The position numbers and the translations under genes were made by a program. A stretch of 8,639 nt of DNA from an uncultured Eubacterium sp. (GTDB taxonomy: Bacteria > Bacillota > Clostridia > Peptostreptococcales > Anaerovoracaceae): contig CALCFD010000015.1 of NCBI GenBank assembly GCA_937900695.1, forward strand, positions 1 through 8,639. Direction: 5' to 3'. The notes under the pieces were generated by a model, which had not been told where the DNA came from, did not search any database, and worked only from the letters and a program-made list of their open reading frames with translations. Of the stretch, positions 5,521 through 8,639 are shown in pieces (within the stretch, counting starts at the first letter, position 1; every line of letters starts with the position of its first letter).

Positions 5521-7410
5521 TTGAGACAAAGAAGACTTAGAGATCTTGATGAAAGAATGTCAAGATTAAGCCAGTGGTTTATAGAGGAGCCAGAAACCTT
5601 AAAAGGTAGTTGGCACAAATATTTTGAAGAGAAAAATAACGATAAAAATAGTAAAATTTATTTGGAAATCGGCTGTGGCAAGGGTAAGTTTATAACTGAT
5701 CACGCAAGACTAAATGATGATAAATGTTACATTGCGCTTGAGGGACAAGAAAGTGTAATTGTTAGAGCTATGGATAAGGCTGAGGAGTTAAATCTTAAAA
5801 ATGTTGGTTTTCTAAGTCTTTATATGATAGATATATGCGATTATTTTGACGATAATGAGATAGATGGTATTTATTTAAACTTTAGTGATCCATGGCCTAA
5901 GGCAAGACATGCTAAGAGAAGGCTTACTTATCATAAATTTTTAGAAAAATATAAAAGAATTATAAAGCCAGGTGGTTTTATTGAAGTTAAAACAGATAAT
6001 GATGGATTATTTGATTTTACATTGGAACAGATAAATATGCTTGGCTATGATATAGAGCAAATGAGTCGCGATTTACATAACTCTACATATAATGAGGGTA
6101 ATATTACGACAGAGTATGAAGAAAAATTTTCAAATAAAGGTAAGAATATAAATTACGTTAGAATAAGATTTGGAGGCGACAAAATGATATTGGCACAGCA
6201 AAACGAAAGAGTTATTCCTAAGGAAGATAAGATTTTTGCTTTAAATCAGAGAGCAAAAGAGATGATTGCAGAAAAAGGTAAAAATGCAGTAGTTAATGCA
6301 ACCATCGGTGCCTTACTTAAGGAAGATGGAGAGTTAGCAGTAATGCAGTCTGTTATTGATACCATTAAAGCTCTAGGTGATTGTGATTTTGCTGAATATG
6401 CGCCTATAGGAGGACTTCCTGAATATAGAGAAGCAGTTATTAAAGCTGCTTTTCATGATGACTTGCCAAATGGTTATATTGAAGCTGTGGCGGCTCCAGG
6501 AGGTACAGGTGGTATTAGAAATATTATTTCTAACTATTCAAAACCAGGAGATCGTATTATAACTTGTGATTGGTATTGGGCTCCATATAGTTCAATTTGT
6601 CAGGAACAAGGTAGAACACTTGATACTTATAAGCTATTTAATGAAGAAAGAAAATTTAATATAGAGGGATTTAGAGAAAAGGTTTTTGAAGTGGCAGATG
6701 ACCAAAAGAGAATAGTTATTTTATTAAATACACCTGCTCACAATCCTACTGGCTATGCTGTTTCTGATGATGAATGGGATGCGATTATTGAAGTATTAAA
6801 TGATGAAAAGTTGAAAGATGTACCAGTTGCGCTATTTATTGACGTTGCTTACATCGACTTTGCAGGAGATCCTGAGGAAGTTAGAAGCTTTGTACCTAAA
6901 TTAGAAAACCTAAATGAAAATGTTTTACCTGTTATTGGTTACAGTGCATCTAAGACTTTTACAGCTTATGGTATGAGAACTGGGGCTATGATTTGCGTCG
7001 CAAAGACTAAAGAAATTGCACGTGAGTTTAAGAGTGTTTGTGAATACTCATGTAGAAATACTTGGTCAAATTGCAATAGAAGTGGTCAGCAAGTAATTGC
7101 AAATATATTTAAAGATCCTAAAAAATTAGCTGAAGTTAGAGAAGAAAGAGCGCATTTTAGAAATATGCTACTAGAAAGAGGTAAGATCTTTGATAAGACT
7201 GCAGAGGAAGTAGGATTAAAGACTGTGCCTTTTGATTCGGGATTTTTCGTATGTGTTGCTTGCGATAATCCAGTGGATGTTTGTGACAAGTTGGCAAATA
7301 AAGGGATTTTTGTAGTACCTTTAGCAAAGGGAATTAGAATCTCAATTGCTTCTATTAGCAAAGAGCAGTGTGTTAAGACTGCTAAAGTTATTGCTGAGAT
7401 TTTAAAATAA
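5521..7410 (+). CDS. trmB: tRNA (guanine-N7)-methyltransferase TrmB fused in frame to a class I/II aminotransferase
   Basis: One uninterrupted 629-residue frame. Residues 1-217 are a complete TrmB, the SAM-dependent enzyme that methylates G46 in the tRNA variable loop. They show EIGCGKG (49-55, SAM site), FSDPWPKARHAKRRL (121-135), VKTDN (156-160) and TEYEEKFSNKG (197-207). The C-terminus INYVRIRF matches in length where ordinary TrmB proteins stop. No stop follows: codons 218-221 (GGDK) lead directly to Met222 of a fold-type I aminotransferase. The linker is only four residues, and its GGA GGC codons also form the aminotransferase's Shine-Dalgarno sequence. This suggests two neighbouring genes joined by loss of a stop codon, rather than an evolved multidomain protein. 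The start is TTG 5521, with AGGAGG (5505-5510) ten bases upstream and 18 bases after ecfT; ATG 5557 is a weaker alternative. Stop-loss, a genuine bifunctional protein or a sequence error are all possible. Confidence 0.85.
   Translation: MRQRRLRDLDERMSRLSQWFIEEPETLKGSWHKYFEEKNNDKNSKIYLEIGCGKGKFITDHARLNDDKCYIALEGQESVIVRAMDKAEELNLKNVGFLSLYMIDICDYFDDNEIDGIYLNFSDPWPKARHAKRRLTYHKFLEKYKRIIKPGGFIEVKTDNDGLFDFTLEQINMLGYDIEQMSRDLHNSTYNEGNITTEYEEKFSNKGKNINYVRIRFGGDKMILAQQNERVIPKEDKIFALNQRAKEMIAEKGKNAVVNATIGALLKEDGELAVMQSVIDTIKALGDCDFAEYAPIGGLPEYREAVIKAAFHDDLPNGYIEAVAAPGGTGGIRNIISNYSKPGDRIITCDWYWAPYSSICQEQGRTLDTYKLFNEERKFNIEGFREKVFEVADDQKRIVILLNTPAHNPTGYAVSDDEWDAIIEVLNDEKLKDVPVALFIDVAYIDFAGDPEEVRSFVPKLENLNENVLPVIGYSASKTFTAYGMRTGAMICVAKTKEIAREFKSVCEYSCRNTWSNCNRSGQQVIANIFKDPKKLAEVREERAHFRNMLLERGKIFDKTAEEVGLKTVPFDSGFFVCVACDNPVDVCDKLANKGIFVVPLAKGIRISIASISKEQCVKTAKVIAEILK
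6172..6176 (+). promoter_or_regulatory. Internal Shine-Dalgarno for the aminotransferase
   Basis: GGAGG lies seven bases before ATG 6184, inside the long trmB-aminotransferase frame. The position is ideal for independent initiation, so a separate aminotransferase is likely made whether or not the fusion is also produced. Confidence 0.75.
6184..7410 (+). CDS. PLP-dependent aminotransferase class I/II, aspartate/aromatic type (internal start)
   Basis: A 408-residue fold-type I aminotransferase, a full-length domain. It shows GGTGG (106-110, PLP phosphate region), AHNPTG (185-190, Asn187), DVAYIDFAGD (220-229, Asp220 and Tyr223), SASKTFTAYGMRTG (254-267, Schiff-base Lys257 and Arg265) and GIRISIA (383-389, with Arg385 as the likely substrate carboxylate contact). 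The spacing and motifs (AHNPTG, DxAY, a C-terminal Arg) resemble the AspC/TyrB subgroup, so an aspartate or aromatic amino acid with 2-oxoglutarate is a reasonable guess; the exact substrate is unknown. ATG 6184 has its own GGAGG seven bases upstream. It shares the trmB frame with no intervening stop, so it is both the C-terminal domain of the 629-residue frame and a probable separate product. It ends in a tandem TAATAA stop, 15 bases before the next gene. Confidence 0.82.
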   Translation: MILAQQNERVIPKEDKIFALNQRAKEMIAEKGKNAVVNATIGALLKEDGELAVMQSVIDTIKALGDCDFAEYAPIGGLPEYREAVIKAAFHDDLPNGYIEAVAAPGGTGGIRNIISNYSKPGDRIITCDWYWAPYSSICQEQGRTLDTYKLFNEERKFNIEGFREKVFEVADDQKRIVILLNTPAHNPTGYAVSDDEWDAIIEVLNDEKLKDVPVALFIDVAYIDFAGDPEEVRSFVPKLENLNENVLPVIGYSASKTFTAYGMRTGAMICVAKTKEIAREFKSVCEYSCRNTWSNCNRSGQQVIANIFKDPKKLAEVREERAHFRNMLLERGKIFDKTAEEVGLKTVPFDSGFFVCVACDNPVDVCDKLANKGIFVVPLAKGIRISIASISKEQCVKTAKVIAEILK

Positions 7411-7425
7411 TAAGGACGAAGCGAG

Positions 7426-8577
7426 TTGAATAAATTCGATAAAAAAATTGATGGTAAAACTAAATTATTAAAAATCATATTGCTTCTATTGTTTGTAGCA
7501 GTTATAGGGTTTGTATTTATTAAGTTTGTTGAATTTGATGGTAAAAAGGTTGAAGAGAAAAAAGTCTCACAGGTAGAAATAATAGCTGTAGGAGATAATC
7601 TTTATCATGGACCTGTTATAGATGCTGGTAAAAAAGCTGATGGTACTTATGATTTTAGACATATTTATGAGCCTATTAAAGAAGAAGTCTCAAAAGCCGA
7701 TATAGCTGTGGTTAACCAAGAGACTATACTTGGAAGTGAATCTATGGGCTATAGTGGATATCCTATATTTAGTACACCATGGGAAGCAGGCAAAGCTTTA
7801 GAAGCTACGGGGTTTGATGTATTTACTTGTGCTTCTAATCATGCCATGGATAAAGGAGAAACCGGCTTAAAGAGCATGTTTGAATTCTTTGAGCAGCATG
7901 GAAATATTAAGGAACTAGGTATAAACAAAACAGAAGAAGAATATAATACTATTGATTATTATGAAAAAAATGGTATTAAGTTTGCTCTTTTAAATTATAC
8001 CTATGGTACAAATGGTATTTCTCAGCCAAAAGGCAAGCCATGGTCTGTTAATCGTATTGATCGAAAGAAGATTACAAAGGATGTAAATGAGGCCAAGAAG
8101 CATGCGGATATGGTTATAGTATTCCCTCATTGGGGAATTGAATATAATACAGGAATATCTGATTATCAGAAAAAGTATACAAAATTATTTAGTGACTTGG
8201 GAGTTGATTTGGTAATTGGATCACATCCCCATGTAATAGAAAAAGTTGAATGGATTGAGAATAAAGAAACAGGTAAGAAAATGCTTGTGTATTATTCCCT
8301 TGGCAATTTTGTTTCAAATCAGCCAGATGCTATTATGCAGCTAGGTGCTATGGCAAAGATAAAAGTAGAAAAAATAGATGATAAGGTTTCTATTAAAGAA
8401 GCTAAGGCTATACCGATTATTACTCATGTAGAAGATAGGCCTTTAAAGGTAAAAGTGTATAAGCTATCTGATTATACTGATGAGCTAGCTAAAAAGAATC
8501 ATAGTCATTCATCTGTGAAGTATTTTAAAAATGCATCTAAAAAAATATTAGGAGAGTTTTTAGAAGAAGCTTCTTAG
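7426..8577 (+). CDS. CapA-family (PGA_cap) membrane-anchored metallophosphatase-fold protein
   Basis: A 383-residue protein with a basic N-terminus, one hydrophobic anchor (about 14-35) and an extracytoplasmic CapA/PGA_cap domain (about 48-340). Family motifs are in order: AVGDNLYHG (54-62), NQE (97-99), SNHAMDKGETGL (137-148), HWGIEY (235-240), GSHPHV (265-270) and YYSLGNFV (289-296). The conserved Asp, Asn and His residues suggest a two-metal site of the calcineurin-like type. CapA/PgsA proteins take part in poly-gamma-glutamate synthesis in bacilli, but no capB, capC or ligase gene is nearby, so that role should not be assumed; a general cell-envelope role is as likely. The C-terminus (about 341-383) is Lys-rich. 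The start is TTG 7426, with AAGGA (7412-7416) nine bases upstream and no in-frame ATG before the domain. It is the last gene of the operon. Confidence 0.82.
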   Translation: MNKFDKKIDGKTKLLKIILLLLFVAVIGFVFIKFVEFDGKKVEEKKVSQVEIIAVGDNLYHGPVIDAGKKADGTYDFRHIYEPIKEEVSKADIAVVNQETILGSESMGYSGYPIFSTPWEAGKALEATGFDVFTCASNHAMDKGETGLKSMFEFFEQHGNIKELGINKTEEEYNTIDYYEKNGIKFALLNYTYGTNGISQPKGKPWSVNRIDRKKITKDVNEAKKHADMVIVFPHWGIEYNTGISDYQKKYTKLFSDLGVDLVIGSHPHVIEKVEWIENKETGKKMLVYYSLGNFVSNQPDAIMQLGAMAKIKVEKIDDKVSIKEAKAIPIITHVEDRPLKVKVYKLSDYTDELAKKNHSHSSVKYFKNASKKILGEFLEEAS

Positions 8578-8592
8578 AAAGCTTCTTTTTTT
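8562..8592 (+). terminator. Operon terminator overlapping the end of the CapA-like gene
   Basis: AAGAAGCTT (8564-8572) pairs with AAGCTTCTT (8579-8587) around a 6-base loop, and the T-run continues to 8592. The 5' arm lies in the last sense codons (Glu-Glu-Ala) and the stop codon falls in the loop region. The remaining 47 bases of the window (8593-8639) hold no gene or site that I can support. Confidence 0.88.
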
Positions 8593-8639
8593 ATTATATA
8601 GGAAATATCAATATAAAGAAATTAAAGAAAAAAGCACCT

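Noticed and set aside
5379..5618. Minus-strand open frame of 79 codons
   Set aside because: It lies opposite the end of ecfT and start of trmB, both well supported by family motifs, and has no recognisable domain. It is a shadow frame.
6164..6187. Possibility that trmB normally ends in the +1 frame (Leu-Glu-Ala-Thr-Lys then TGA overlapping ATG) and a frameshift creates the fusion
   Set aside because: The zero frame gives a C-terminus that matches TrmB in length and pattern up to Phe217, and the +1 frame has its own TAA at 6164-6166. A simple lost stop codon explains the junction better than an indel.
7086..7478. Minus-strand open frame of 130 codons
   Set aside because: It is antisense to the aminotransferase C-terminus and the CapA-like N-terminus. 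It has no family resemblance, and its Ser/Leu-rich composition is typical of antisense to AT-rich coding DNA.
7426..8577. Assignment of the last gene as a poly-gamma-glutamate capsule gene
   Set aside because: Only the CapA-type domain is present, with no capB, capC or related ligase nearby. CapA-family proteins are common outside capsule loci, so only the family is called.

Overview
This AT-rich window looks like chromosomal DNA from a low-GC Bacillota, most likely a Clostridia-class anaerobe. The evidence is strong AGGAGG-type ribosome binding sites, frequent TTG starts (three of the genes), SigA-type promoters with 17-bp spacers, intrinsic terminators, a type I preQ1 riboswitch and a stand-alone ECF energizing module. 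Genus cannot be read from the sequence. There are no mobile elements, CRISPR arrays, tRNA or rRNA genes, and gene content is mostly housekeeping.

Layout. (1) At 1-62, two back-to-back terminators separate a convergent gene left of the window from a minus-strand FUSC-family membrane protein (61-1116, TTG start). (2) At 1117-1386 lies a divergent control region. The minus promoter has an imperfect dyad across its -35. The plus promoter (1223-1251) feeds a preQ1-I aptamer (1268-1306) and a terminator (1315-1346) that control a YhhQ-family queuosine-precursor transporter (1387-2088). A long hairpin terminator follows. (3) A type I 3-dehydroquinate dehydratase (aroD, best start 2266) has its own weak extended -10 promoter. 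It is short at both ends and has Gln where the enterobacterial enzyme has Glu86. (4) From a strong promoter at 2955-2983 runs a tight operon: ecfA1, ecfA2, ecfT, trmB joined in frame to an aspartate/aromatic-type aminotransferase, and a membrane-anchored CapA-family protein. It ends at a terminator that begins inside the last codons of that gene (8562-8592).

How the genes work together. EcfA1, EcfA2 and EcfT are the shared ATPase/transmembrane module of a group II ECF vitamin importer; the substrate-binding S subunits must be encoded elsewhere. TrmB makes m7G46 in tRNA, and YhhQ supplies precursor for queuosine at the tRNA wobble position, so two separate transcription units touch tRNA modification. 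The aminotransferase and AroD touch amino-acid and aromatic metabolism, and the CapA-like protein is an extracytoplasmic metallophosphatase-fold protein of uncertain role.

The most unusual feature is the absence of any stop codon between trmB and the aminotransferase. A complete TrmB domain (ending about residue 217) continues through four codons, two of which form the Shine-Dalgarno sequence of the aminotransferase, into its Met. The locus may therefore produce a bifunctional 629-residue fusion, a separate 408-residue aminotransferase from internal initiation, or both. I see no convincing wholly new system here.
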